Shown here: in pieces, positions 53,785-64,000 of the stretch
Numbering within the stretch: position 1 is the stretch's first letter
Layout: each line of letters starts with the position of its first letter
NCBI GenBank assembly: GCA_030068145.1
Contig: JAPJBO010000463.1
Span: 1 to 64,000 of the forward strand
Length of the DNA stretch: 64,000 nucleotides
Source of the DNA: Diplonema papillatum
Lineage: Eukaryota; Euglenozoa; Diplonemea; Diplonemida; Diplonemidae
Reading direction: 5' to 3'
Position numbers and translations under genes: made by a program
The notes under the pieces: generated by a model
Seen by the model: the letters and a program-made list of their open reading frames with translations, nothing else
Databases searched by the model: none
What the model was told of the DNA's origin: nothing

Positions 53785-53965
53785 AAGAACGTGCTTGGAA
53801 TGGGTGTGTGCTCAACACCGCACTGGTCTCGTCTGCGCCGTGTTTCGGTCCTTTAAGCCACGGACACATAAGGCGGACCATCATCAGCGCGGAACTTGAG
53901 TGTCTGCAGACGGGACTGCGGTGTGAGTCTGGTTTGTAAAGCGCCCGTGTTCGTAGCTCGTCACA
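53785..53965. repeat. Family K repeat
   Basis: GCAAGAACGTGCTTGGAATG to GTTCGTAGCTCGTCACAG; the best-preserved copy. Confidence 0.65.
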
Positions 53966-55427
53966 GGGGAGTAGGGGGGGGTGGTGGGAAAGCATGTAGT
54001 CGGTGGCTCTGCAGCGAAACAGGTTGGCAAATGGTAAGAAAAACCGCTGCACCCACCCACCGTGCAGCGAAATGAGTGACTGAGCTTTTGTGTCACCGTC
54101 GATCCCGAACTTTTTTTGTTTTTTTTTTTTGTTTTGAGAGAGGGGAATCTCAGGGGATGGAGAAAACGTGCTAGGGTTCTGCCCTCAACACCGCATCACT
54201 TGGTCCCATCTGCGTCACCGTGTTTTCGGTCCTTTAACCCTTCACGGACAACTTCTTACCCTGACCACTAGGCAATAACAAGAAAACAATGACAAATCAC
54301 CAGTAAGTTAATTTCACTAGTGATATTGCTAGCTCAGCTTAGCTGTGAGTTTGATCAAAGCAACATCAAGGCAGCCCTTACAAAGACAGCCAGTCAACGC
54401 AGCGTGGGTGCGGGCTTTTTGATATTAATCATCTTGTTTCAAACCCCCGATTGCGCGCACCCTGGAAACACTGTCGATTCATCGTGGGAATGCTAAGCGC
54501 GTAACGAACCACTCTCTAGGAAGGGTGTTTGGGCACCGGATTCCAAAGGAATCGGACGACAAAAAGGTTTGGTGGTGTGACCTCCTGGGCTAGCCTGTTT
54601 CTCTCACCATTCAGCGGCTAGCTCGGGGGGGTTACCCCATCGTAAGTGCAATTCGTTTAGTTTTCTTCCTTTCGCGTTACTGATCATGTTTGTCACTGAG
54701 TGAAGCGCACAAAGCATTTTTAGGGTGTCGGTGGTACGAAGGTGCAGCCGCACCCAACCGGCAATCAGCTCGCATCGGGGAGGTGACGCTATCCACCTGG
54801 ACGAGGTGTGCTGCTGCCCCCCTGATATTACTAGTAAGGGCACTGCTTTTCCAATGACAGGGCAAGACAGGCAGTCCTGTTTGCCATGCAGCCAAGACCA
54901 CTCCCCCCCCTCCCCGTACGACCGCGCCTGAGCAATCAGTTAAAAAAACTCGGTCGCCGGCCCTACTCTCTACTCTCGACTGCGACTCGCTTGGACACGC
55001 TTACTTCACTTCTTTTTCACTGAAATAGTAAGGGAGTAAAAAACGAAAGAAACGGAGGGAATATGTTGTGATCGTGTGTGTGTGTGTTGCGGACTTGTTT
55101 TAACGTGGCCCCCCTTAGCGATGGGGGCCATGCATGTGTTTGTGTGTGCGCGTGTGTCTTTTTATATACGGGAACGTGTCAGTTAGACTTTGGCGGACAC
55201 TTGCCGGCATAGCGGAGAACCCCCCCCCGTCTAACTGACACGTTCCTAAGTCCTTTCTTTCCGACGACAGCAAGTGTAGCCGCACCCGGATGCAGTTGAT
55301 TCCTTTAGTGGGGGTGCGAGACACCTGGTTCGTAGCAGAAAGAAGAATAATATTCTCCTCCTTTGCGTGCGTCGCCTGCTGCGATTAGCTTCAGTCTCAG
55401 CGCCGCTGCGCAAAAGGGTGAAGTGGA
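53966..55427. other. No gene; one perfect hairpin
   Basis: A family K fragment lies at 54165-54235. A perfect 18-bp inverted repeat has arms GGAACGTGTCAGTTAGAC at 55171-55188 and its complement at 55229-55246, with a 40-nt C-rich loop. A family P-like start (GACGACAGCAAGTGT) is at 55262. The rest is unassigned. Confidence 0.45.
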
Positions 55428-55735
55428 CTACCGTGGCTGCAACGGGTAACGGGGAATTAGGGTTCGATTCCGGAGAGGGAGCCTGAGAAACGGCTACCAC
55501 ATCTAAGGATGGCAGCAGGTACGCAAATTGCCCAATAGCAACACTGCTGAGGCAGCGAAGAGAAATAGCCTCGACACGTACTTAGTACGTTAGAAGCAAT
55601 GGATCACATCTAAAACCTGTCAATGAACACAATTGGTGGACAAGTCTGGTGCCAGCACCCGCGGTAATTCCAGCACCAACAGCGTTTATTAATGCTGCTG
55701 CTGTTAAAAAGCTCGTAGTTGGATCCAGAGCTCAG
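55428..55735 (+). rRNA. 18S rRNA 5'-region fragment, pseudogene copy 2
   Basis: Same conserved blocks, same altered 530-loop (GCCAGCACCCGCGG, TTCCAGCACCAAC) and same endpoints (GTGGACTACCGTGGCTG to CCAGAGCTCAGG) as 49096-49425, with about 95% identity by eye. The flanks are unrelated to those of the first copy. Confidence 0.75.
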
Positions 55736-56262
55736 GTTGCAAAGTGGCCCAGTTTGCTGGACATCAGCGTACTGCTGGTATTCAGAAGGCTCGGATAAAC
55801 CCCTCGCATCAAGACCTGTGCCCTCATGTGCTGAGAAGCTGGTGGAACGTTTGGAATGGCGTATATTATAAGTTAGAAAACGAACTAACTGTCAATGATC
55901 TTCGTGTGGTGGTCGCGATACGCTGCCAACTACTAATTTTTAAACAAAAATGGATTGTTAACACAAAAAAGAAGGAATCGTAGGCCGCCCCCCCCCCCCT
56001 CCCCCCCGACGGTGAGGATCAAGCTGTAGTAGTAGTACCCTGGATTGATTGCTGTCTCCGGGCGGGCTTTGGGATGAAAATGGGTTGTTCTTGAACGCCA
56101 CCCTTGTGTGCTTGTGTTGCCGACAATGCCTTTCTTGCTTTTTTTTCTTTCTTCTTCTCCCTTTTTTTTCCTTTTTCGGAGTGTGCGCACGAGTGCGAGC
56201 AAGGGGAGTCCGACAATGGTTTTTAGTTCGTTGGTGGTTCGCATAGAAGAAGGGGTCTGCAC
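55736..56262. other. No gene recognised
   Basis: Runs of C at 55987-56010 and pyrimidine-rich sequence to 56180. Nothing identifiable. Confidence 0.35.
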
Positions 56263-56585
56263 AGGGCTTACGCTCCGTTTTCGGTCTCAGAGAAGATACG
56301 TGTGGTCCTACATGCGGACGCTTAAGGTTCGAGGGACTGCCTTGTGCCCATTTCGACGGAGTCTAGAGGGGGAGAAAACAGACGCAACTTCAAAAAAGTG
56401 GGTCTTTTTCGCTGAACGCTTACGCCCACCCGCACCTGTGTTTCGCTGCGGGCTAGCACATTTACTTCCTTTGAGATTTGGAATATGTCGTTGCGATAAT
56501 GGGGAGTCATCGGCACGCCAATGTGTACAACATCGATCGGTTTTTGTTCTTGGAAATTGCACTTGTTACACATACAAAAAAATCC
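56263..56585 (+). repeat. hAT-A end fragment joined to SINE-1
   Basis: CAGGGCTTACGCTCCGTTTT at 56263 runs to GCTTAAGGTTCGAGG, where the SINE-1 leader CGAGGGACTGCCTTGTGC takes over through the shared word TCGAGG. The tail is ATACAAAAAAATCC. Confidence 0.6.
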
Positions 56586-56599
56586 GGGGAGGTATCGAA

Positions 56600-56790
56600 C
56601 AGTGGCAAGTCCAGTAGTAGTATATATATGTGTCGTCTGCCGAAGCAGCCGGAGACAGCAGGCGCAGGGGGCAGGTCTTGCTTTACAATTATGTTCTTCA
56701 TGGAGACCCGCCCCCGGCAATCCCGACTGTCCAATCACGGTCGCGAAAGGTTTGTGCCCTATAGTGATGAGGTGGTTGACCAGGCCCTCA
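56600..56790. repeat. Family I repeat, copy 2
   Basis: GCCGAAGCAGCCGGAGACAG, GGGCAGGTCTTGCTTTACA, CGGCAATCCCGACTGTCCAA. Confidence 0.6.
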
Positions 56791-57264
56791 CGAAACCTTA
56801 TACACAACACGGCTACAACACGAGGAACTTAGGTGTGCACTCAGCCATCACAGGGCCCCAGATCTCGCTACTTGACCTGACACAGCTGCCACCCAGAAGG
56901 CCGCAGCAGTAACCTTCGCAATGAAGGCACGCGCAGCTGAGTGTATGTAGGCGATCCATACAACAGCTGCATCAGACGCAGCTTGATCCGAGAGAGAGTA
57001 GCAAGTCCAAAAAGATATTAGATACAAAGAAATCGACGTGGAGCGTAAGCCCTCGTTCTGCTGTGTTCTCCCTGGGCTCATATGAGGCGCGAATTCTTGC
57101 TCTTGGTATTGCGTGAGGCGCGTGTGTGGTACGTCGAAAAACGGCACTAACCAGTGGGAGTCTCTTTGAGCTACACTTCGCCTTGTCTTTTCTAGACTGT
57201 TTCTTGTAGTAAGCGGTTTTCTTCCATGGGGGCGACGTATATGCGGCCACGAAAGTAGGCCCAC
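56791..57264. other. No gene recognised
   Basis: A single hAT-A terminal word (GTGGAGCGTAAGCCCT) ends at 57053. Otherwise unassigned. Confidence 0.35.
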
Positions 57265-57512
57265 ATCAAGGCTTCCAAAGGTCAGTCCCTCCAGAAAGGT
57301 TGGCCCAGGCTTCCGAAGGTCAGTCCCTCCAGAAAGGTTGGCCCAGGCTTCCAAAGGTCAGTCCCTCCAGAAAGGTTGGCCCAGGCTTCCAAAGGTCAGT
57401 CCCTCCAGAAAGGTTGGCCCAGGCTTGCAAAGGTCAGTCCCTCCAGAAAGGTTGGCCCAGGCTTCCAAAGGTCAGTCCCTCCAGAAAGGTTGGCCCAGGC
57501 TTCCAATGGCTG
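57265..57512. repeat. 38-bp minisatellite, about 6.5 copies
   Basis: Unit TCCAAAGGTCAGTCCCTCCAGAAAGGTTGGCCCAGGCT (split: TCCAAAGGTCAGTCCC, TCCAGAAAGGTTGGCC, CAGGCT) with one or two changes per copy. 38 is not a multiple of 3, so each frame spells all three readings; not a coding repeat. Confidence 0.9.
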
Positions 57513-58594
57513 TCCTTCGCCGCGCGCAGTCCGGCGTCTTTTCGACTCTTCTCTCGTTTTATTAAGCCACACCGTCCCTTTTCTTTCTACTTAAGACTGT
57601 TTCTTTTTATTCCCCCCCCTCCCCCTCATCATCCGCCCGACGACAGCGTGTGTCAGACTAGTCCACCCGAAGGCAGTTGATTTCTTACGGCAGGTTTTTT
57701 TTCTCTGCCGGCGGAAGTTGGTTGGGCGTGGTTTTTTTTTTCTTTTTTTAAGTGAAAGTTCGCTTGAAACTCCGGGGTTTTAAAGTCTCCGGGTGACCTT
57801 TTTGTGTTGCGGGCAGTGGTTTTCCGCTTAGCCAACAACAAAATGAAATTGGTTGGCTAAAAATTTTCACAGTTCACAAAAAGAGGTCAAAATCGTTTTC
57901 TCTCGGCCGATCTTTTTGCATGGTACTAGAAGGTTCGGCAGGTTGTGGCTTCCGGCTTGGTGTAGAACTGTGTGTAGATGGAATTCCTGTGGCGAAAAAA
58001 AGCTTTTTAGCCAACCCCATTTTCGTGGAAAAAAGTTTGATAGGCGGAAAAATATCTTTAGCCACACAGGAAAAACACTGGTGGTCGGCATCTACGTCCC
58101 GTATACCGCCCAGAGAGGAGCGCGGTTACTCTTCCCTCGTCTTGGAGTCTTTGTTTTACTTGTTGTCCGACTTATTTCTTTTTTTATAAAAGAAGCCCGC
58201 CGGTGCTTTTTTTTTTTTTTTTTCTTGTAGTTGTTGGGATGCTCTTTGTTTGTGGTACCGTCGATCCCGATGGACGACCCTTTTTTTTTTTTTTTTTCCT
58301 GTTGGCAACTTGTGTCAGACTAGCCCACCCGGGGGTGGTTGAATCCTTCAGGCAGAGTCTCCCCGTCCTGAGCTTTGTTTGGGTCCAAGATGATGGGCGC
58401 CCTTCGGCTATTTATTTCTCTTTCCCTCTTTCTCATACTTTTCATTTTATTGGTTTTTTTTTTTTTTTTTTTTTTTTTTCCCGACGACAACTAGTGTCAG
58501 ACAAGCCTACCCGAAGGCAGTTGATTTCTTTAGGCAAGGTTTCTCTACCGGCGGAAGTTGTTTGGGTTAGCGTTTTCTTTAGAGTAAATGCAGG
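57513..58594. other. No gene; P, REV1, D fragments and an inverted pair
   Basis: Family P at 57643, 58308 and 58487; REV1 at 57747-57812; family D at 58255-58275. GGTTGGCTAAAAA at 57850 is inverted as TTTTTAGCCAACC at 58004, possibly a small element; a similar word is at 12130. Confidence 0.5.
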
Positions 58595-58835
58595 GCCTTC
58601 TATATGAAAAGTCCTCCCACGTAACTGTCCGTAAGTTGCTCGGACTTACTAAAAATCCCAGATGCGGCACGTGCAGGTGGGTTTTGCTCATGGTAGCGCC
58701 ACAAGCAAGAATTGCCATTGGCCGCTTTGTAGTCAACCGAGACTGTAGGAAATTTGATGCGAGTCAACTGTATTTGTGTAACCGGTACTGCAGTTCTGCT
58801 CGTGTGGTACACTGTAGTAATGTAGTACTACTACT
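58595..58835. repeat. Family H repeat, uninterrupted (hAT-A empty site)
   Basis: TCCTCCCACGTAACTGTCCG, AGTTGCTCGGACTTACTAAA, TTGCTCATGGTAGCGCCACA. Lacks the hAT-A insertion present at 20830. Confidence 0.75.
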
Positions 58836-58940
58836 GGCCCCTCATCAAGTTGTGCCTTTTTTTTTTTTTTTTTTTTTTCCCCTGCTCGGACTTGGTCCGA
58901 GCACCAGACCCATATATAAGCCACTGGTAAATGTTTTTTT

Positions 58941-59060
58941 TTACTTCGATTTGGGCAGGATGGGCGCAGCCGAAGACGGCGAGGGGTTCGCGGGCTTCGC
59001 AAGGAGGGGCACGGCGGGTTGCTGGTCCGTCGGCGACGCCGGCAGCCAGAACCCCTGCAA

Positions 59061-59099
<39 letters not shown>

Positions 59100-59100
59100 G
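58941..59100 (-). pseudogene. Tandem partial duplicate of the zinc-finger gene's 3' end
   Basis: The minus strand encodes poly-Q then PLQGFWLPASPTDQQPAV...SSAAPILPKSK and a stop at 58941-58943, matching the end of the gene at 59312. A block of 29 residues of the main copy (RPPRPAAAAFPAAG...) is absent here, but the frame is kept. The Gln tract is broken by Ala/Ser/Lys (CTTGCTGCTG units to 59155). It may be a dead duplicate or a second 3' exon of the same gene. Confidence 0.55.
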
Positions 59101-59311
59101 CTGCTTGCTGCTGCTTGCTGCTGCTTGCTGCTTGCTGCTGCTTGCTGCTGCTTGCTGGCTGCTGCGGCTGTCTTTCGACCTTTCTTGGTCATCCTTCCCC
59201 TGGCTGATGCTGCTATCGAAATATTTCGTGTTTTCGACACTGTATGCGTCAGTATGTTGTCTAGCGACCTTTCTGGTGCTTGTCTTTTGAGCAGGTTTCA
59301 GAACGCAAGTT

Positions 59312-59518
59312 TTACTTCGATTTGGGCAGGATAGGCGCAGCCGAAGACGGCGAGGGGTTCGCGGGCTTCGCAAGGAGGGGCACGGCGGGGTGCTGGTCCG
59401 TCGGCGACGCCGGCAGCCGCGCCGCCGGCAGCGGGAACGTCAAGCCCGCGGCCGGGAACGCCGCCGCCGCCGGCCGCGGCGGCCTCCCCGGCGACACCGG
59501 TAGCCGGAACCCCTGCAA

Positions 59519-59591
<73 letters not shown>

Positions 59592-60682
59592 AGCTGCTGC
59601 TGTTGGGAAGACCGGCGCTCGAGGGTAAATTCGTGCTTCGGCGTCAGCAGAGGCTCGTGGGCTGGGGAAACCGTCAAACCGGCTGCTCCGGCGCCGGCCG
59701 AGGAGCCGCTGCCCCTGTGGGGGAAGCACACGGAGAACGCCGGCATCCCGCACGGCGTCATCGGCCCCGCCGACGACCCGTCAGTCGGCAGCATCTTCGG
59801 CGTCTGCAGGCTGCTGCCCACCGGGGCCAGCGGCAGCAGCGGGGGCGACAGCGCCGGGAGATCCTGCCCGCCGGCGCACGCGGACAGCAGGGACGTCGTG
59901 CTGCCGCCGACGGTCGAAGCGCTGACGTTCCGCAGCAGGTTCGGTCGCAGCGGCAGCGACTGGTGCGACGCGTGCAGATGCGCGTGCTCCGGCGTAAACT
60001 GCGCCGGCGGCAGCGAAAACGAGGTGCTCGCGTTCAGCTGGGCCTCCCGGCCCGCACTGCTGCCCCCCCGCACGTTCCCAGACCGAAACGGCATAGCCGG
60101 AGACAGCCGCGATTGGCTGGGGGTCGCGTCAAGGTTGTAGCTAAACACGCTTTCGCTGGGCGCAGCGGACGACGTACTAGCGTCTCTTTGCAAATAAGGC
60201 TTCGACGAGCTTGACACCAGACTGGGCCTGGGCGGGTACCCAGCTGCGCCAGTAGGGGTTGTCACCCCGGCGAATTGGATGCTGCCGCTGGTGAAGCTGA
60301 AGCTCTCGTCGTCGGGAAGGTCGTGCTCGCAGGAGCTCGGGCACAGGGACGGGGGTCCCCTCGAACCGCCGGAGACGGAATCGCAGTCGCTGTCGTCGTT
60401 CGACCCGTGGTTTTGCTTCTTGCCCGCCGTGCGCCTCTTCTTCGGCCGCGCCCTGAAAATGTGCACGTGCTGGCACGACAGCAGCGTGCAGCCGCCTGAG
60501 AAGTGCCGAGGGCACTTCTCGTGCCAGCTTAGGTCCGTCTTCCAAGTCCCAGCGCAGACCTTGCACTGCAGCGCCACGACGGTTCCTTCCATCTTACTAA
60601 TGCGCACCCACTGCTTGTGCCCGCAGCCCGGTTCCCTGCGGAGTTCCAGCTCCGGAGACGTTGCAAACCTGCGAACCGTCAT
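59312..60682 (-). CDS. CCCH-type zinc-finger protein with poly-glutamine tract
   Basis: 456-residue frame from an ATG at 60682. The N-terminal cysteine-rich module has C20, C41-x2-C44, then C57-x7-C65-x4-C70-x3-H74, a CCCH finger of the kind that binds RNA, followed by a basic KKRR patch likely to help nuclear entry. The middle is long, Ser/Pro/Gly/Ala-rich and probably disordered. Residues of about 364-388 are nearly pure Gln, then a Pro/Ala-rich tail ends PILPKSK. Codon use and GC content differ sharply from the repeat DNA around it. The stop directly follows GAAGTAAAA, which could also be a splice donor, so a further exon downstream (minus strand, below 59312) is possible. Regulatory RNA binding is inferred from the finger alone; no specific orthologue is recognised. 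Confidence 0.7.
59519..59590. repeat. (CTG)n / poly-Q tract
   Basis: About 24 CTG triplets, with one CAG near 59590, read as Gln on the minus strand within the zinc-finger gene. Confidence 0.95.
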
Positions 60683-60857
60683 CCTCCCTTGCGTTCCTGA
60701 CGAGCGACCGGGGTTGTTTTGAGCGCACGGTCGGCGGTGTGTGTCGTGTCTCTCGACGTTTGTCTGTTGTTGCGATTCCTTCCTTTTCGAGAATGGGTGT
60801 GGTTCTGGTTATTCAATCCGGTCTCCTTTTCTCTTTTCTTTTCTACCAGTCAGATGT

Positions 60858-60890
<33 letters not shown>

Positions 60891-62780
60891 CTTGACAAGC
60901 CCCAAACCAAGTGTCAGACCAGCCCTCGAAGTGGCGGTTTGATCCTTTTTTTTTTATTGCGTGCTTTGGCAGGAAAAAGCCGGTGTCTTTCTAAAGTCCC
61001 AGGGGCTGCGCACGCTTTTTTTTAAAAGGCGGGGGTAGAGGGAGACAAAATATGGTTTGTGTTGTTGTCGATGTGTTTTTTTTACTTCTTGTTTAAATGA
61101 AAGTTTTTTGTTGTTGTTGTTGTTTTTGTTGTGATGTTGTGGGTGTTGTGTTTTTAGAGTGAAAGTTCGCTTGAAACTCCCTTTTTTTTGTTGACTTAGT
61201 TTGGTTTTTTTTTGTGTTGCGCTGAACTTTCTTTTTTTTTTTTTTGTGGATTCTTGATCCGTTTTCTTTATTTTCTCTCTTTTTCCCCCTCTTTCGTCGA
61301 TCGGTATACGGGGGGGGATTGGGGGGAAGGAATAAAAAATGAGAGGAGAGGACCCAGAGTAGAGAGACGTGTACGCGTGGTGGGGAGTGTATGTGTGCGT
61401 GTGTAGGTTCGGTCTTTCAGTTGTGTTGCTTTGTTTTTAGAATGAAAGCTTTTTTGTTTTGTTTTGTTTCCTTTTCAAAAAAGTTAGGAGGGAAGGGGGT
61501 GAGGTATTAAGTCGTATAACCCGGGCGAAGCTTCTTTTTTTTTTTTTTTTTTTGGCTTCTTCTTTTTTTCCGCTTTGCTTGTTTTACTTCGCGGTGCAAG
61601 AGTGCTGTAGTGTGTGTCTGCGAGCCCGGTGTGTCGATTGGGAGGAGAAACAAAAAGGGGAAGAATATGTGATTTTTGATGTTGTCGATGGGGGGGCAGG
61701 GTTGCTTGTTTCTAGGCGGGGAGAGAAACGAGAGGAGAGGAGTTTCGAACTGGTACCAGAGAGTGGTGTGTGTGTGTGTGCGTGTGTGTGCGAGTGGTTT
61801 ATTTCAGAAGGGGTTTTTTCTCCTCTTTTTTTACTTTTTTTCCTCCTGTCTCCGGGTTCCTTCCTCCAACGACAGCAAGCGTCAGACTCGGCCGACCCGA
61901 AGGCTGTTTGATTCCTGCGGTAGGTATTCTACCAGTTGCCTGAGAGGTTGCCTGGATTCGCTTTCTTGCCTTGCTTTTTTTTTGAGTTTCTTCTGTTGTG
62001 TGTCCCGCGTTACTTTGCGCGTGCGGCCTCTCGTTGCACCCTTTTTTTTTGAGATTTTTGGGGTGCTTGCGTCGACTGCTCAATTGACTGCAATCGGAGT
62101 TCACTCGTCAAATTCCAAGTCTCCTGTTGTTTTGGCGCCACTTCTTTTTTTGCCTGTCTTCTTTTTTTTTTTTTTTTTGCAGAGTGTTGTTGTGTGTCTT
62201 GGTTGCTTTACTTGGTTACTATTTTGTTTTGCGTTTTTTTACGCCTCTCACTTCGTTTGTAACAAGAGTTTTTTTCTTCTTTTGCTGTTTTCTTTTTGCT
62301 TTTTCCTATTTCACGGTTCTTGCTAGGCTGGAATTCTGCTTAGAAGTTGAACCTCGATTTCTTTTCTGCTTTCCTTCCGTCGTCCGGTGCTGGGACGGCT
62401 TTTTTGGACTTTCCTTTGTGTGTTGCGGCTCGCCTCCTTCTTCACCCCTTCGGGGTTGGTAGCGAGTTTACTGCTTCTTTCACCAACAACTGCGTTCGTG
62501 ATAAGATTCCTTATCCTTTCCCCCTGTTATCTTTGTTTAGGAGAGTGAAACTTTCTGCTTTCTTTGCAAGGCTTGACGTCTCCTTTTTAAAGAGTTTCCT
62601 TTTGATTCCTGTCGGGGTGGCGTGTCTTGATATTTTAAGAGGGAAAATCCACGTCGGAGATTCATACGGAAATCTGGATAATGTGTATTCCTCCTTGGGA
62701 CAGGTCAATTTACTAACGTTGTGCCTTCCCAGTAGGGTAGGGAGCTTGTTGCAGGGAACAGGCGTTATTTGTCATCTGGT
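60683..62780. other. Pyrimidine-rich flank; no gene recognised
   Basis: Upstream side of the minus-strand zinc-finger gene, so its promoter would lie in the first few hundred bases; no TATA or other motif could be assigned. Holds (GT)n at 60860-60888, family P at 60905 and 61870, REV1 starts at 61153 and 61437, and many T-runs. Frames here are compositional. Confidence 0.45.
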
Positions 62781-62794
62781 CCTGTGAATCTAGA

Positions 62795-63110
62795 TATCTT
62801 GCACGCTTCGACAGCGTACGGGTGAGGGCATGGCCATCTTCTTGATCATGGAAATCTCTGGCACTCTTCGTCAGCGTACGGGTAAGGGCATGACCATCTT
62901 CTTGATCACGGAAATCTTCAACACTCTGCGTCAGCGTACGGGCAAGGGCTTGACCACGGAAATCTAGATCTCTGGCACTCTTCGTCAGCGTAAGGGCATA
63001 CCATCTTCTTGATCACGGAAATCTTCAACACTCTGCGTCAGCTCATGGAAATCTAGATCTCTGGTACTCTTCGTCAGCGTACAGGGAAGGGCATGACCAT
63101 CTTCTTGATC
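62795..63110. repeat. Minisatellite of about 65-70 bp units, five copies
   Basis: GGCACTCTTCGTCAGCGTAC, GGGCATGACCATCTTCTTGA and TCACGGAAATCTTCAACACT recur with deletions between units. Confidence 0.8.
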
Positions 63111-63343
63111 ATGTCGGAATGTGGGTATGGGCTGTTATGAGACTGTCCGTCTTCGTGACAACCGAGGTCTTTGGTACCAGCGCACCGGCTGCGTTATACT
63201 CAAAACAGAAAGAAGGTCGGAGTGCAGCCTGGACAAGACGGACAGAGAGACACGGGGTGGGTGAGTGGGTGGATGGGCTGCTACACGGTGACGTCCAGCC
63301 TCAGAAGCTGGAGTTAAAGCTGCAATTGAAGAAGCGGACGCCT

Positions 63344-63918
63344 CAGGGCTTACGCTCCGTTTTCGGCCTCAGAAAATACGCGTGGTCCACATGTGGGCGC
63401 TGAAGGTTCGAGGGAAAAAAAAACTTTTCCCCCCGGCGGGAAAAAATTTGTTTGTACGTGCCGGGGGAGGATTAGCCTGTTAGTGAGTGATAGTGAGTGA
63501 ATATGATCGGTAGGCTAATCTTCTCCCAAACACGCTGCCAGCGTTCTCTTTCGTGTTTACAATTAATTGTTACTACGAAAAATAGCCTCACTCCTGGACT
63601 TAGCGGCACTTGGCTCTGCGGCTAAGCGACTTGTGGGTCCCCCGCATGTGGACCAACCTGTGGCAAGCACTTGTGGAGGAAAAAATAAATCAAAATCCAC
63701 ACTGTAGATCCACATGTGGAAGCACACGTGGGGGAAAAAAGTCCCAAAAATTAACGTGAGGAAATCCACACGTTCCACACGCGGAGCGTGGAGGAAAAAA
63801 TACATCAAAATCCACACTGTGGATCCACATGTGGAAGCACACGTGGGGGAAAAAAGTCCCAAAAAAAAAAGAACGTGTGTGGAAATCCACACGTTCCACA
63901 CGTGGAGCATAAGCCCTG
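63344..63918. mobile_element. Composite hAT-A element with a family F insert and internal tandem duplication
   Basis: CAGGGCTTACGCTCCGTTTT at the left, CACGTGGAGCATAAGCCCTG at the right. 63424-63575 is an inverted copy of family F (40958). About 116 bp (GTGGAGGAAAAAATA, AAATCCACACTGT, CACACGTGGGGGAAAAAAGT) occurs twice in tandem before the right end. Confidence 0.75.
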
Positions 63919-64000
63919 CGCCACGTCCGCTTTTCGGGTGAGTCGGGAGCACCCTCTGCAGCTTCAGCTTTCGAGGCTGGGCTTCGCGGTGTATGTTTTT
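63919..64000. other. Unassigned window edge
   Basis: CTGCAGCTTCAGCTTTCGAG resembles short words near 25270 and 35675 (GCCTCTGAAGCTTGAG, CCAGCTTCTGAGGCTGG); too short to assign. Confidence 0.3.

Noticed and set aside
56507..56912. Frames repeated at 39629-40138 and 56478-56912 as a shared gene
   Set aside because: The similarity is at DNA level (family I) with frame-breaking indels between copies.
57300..57680. 126-residue KGQSLQKGWPRLP repeat protein
   Set aside because: The 38-bp period shifts frame every unit, so it cannot be a conserved protein repeat.
61459..62787. Several pyrimidine-rich hydrophobic frames as membrane proteins
   Set aside because: Phe/Leu/Cys-rich reading comes from T-runs; they contain REV1 and family P repeats and have no conserved features.

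Overview
The window looks like nuclear DNA from a unicellular eukaryote. It holds a non-LTR retrotransposon with eukaryotic-type endonuclease and reverse transcriptase domains, fragments of cytosolic 18S and 28S rRNA genes, a CCCH zinc-finger gene with a long glutamine tract, many microsatellites and homopolymer tracts, and almost no ordinary host genes. An alveolate alga of the chromerid type is a guess from the style of the zinc-finger protein and the repeat content; no single sequence here proves it.

Layout: 1-7.6 kb is a long, apparently intact non-LTR retrotransposon (LINE). It has ORF1 (open at the window edge) and a giant ORF2 frame carrying, in order, a tandem FYGGLHRP-type repeat domain, a 2A-like ribosome-skipping peptide, an AP-type endonuclease, a reverse transcriptase and a CCHC knuckle. 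From 7.6 to 58.6 kb the window is a graveyard of non-autonomous mobile elements. Families named here are: hAT-A (ends CAGGGCTTACGCTCC), hAT-B (ends CAGGGGTTATTC / GATAATCCCTG) and hAT-C (ends CAGTGCTCCCGCTAAC), with 8-bp target duplications visible for the best copies; three larger elements with terminal inverted repeats and subterminal tandem arrays, one of which holds a decayed Mutator-like transposase; SINE-1 and SINE-2, two A-tailed short repeats sharing a 3' half; REV1, a short repeat whose A-tail lies on the minus strand, so it appears on the plus strand as T-run + AGAGTGAAAGTTCGC; REV2, a relative of REV1; and shorter dispersed families D, F, G, H, I, J, K, L and P. Several copies are nested, and two paralogous empty sites are present in the window itself. 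Divergent 18S and 28S rRNA pieces lie among them.

From 58.9 to 60.7 kb is the one convincing non-mobile gene, a minus-strand CCCH-finger protein with a poly-Q tract, whose 3' end has been partly duplicated in tandem. The rest, to 64 kb, is pyrimidine-rich DNA, a minisatellite and a final composite hAT-A element.

How the parts relate: the LINE is a plausible source of retrotransposition machinery. A 5'-truncated LINE 3' end at 23 kb sits between 115-bp direct repeats, and another LINE fragment is carried inside a Mutator-like element at 27 kb. Copy boundaries were judged by eye and are approximate to a few bases unless a target duplication is stated.
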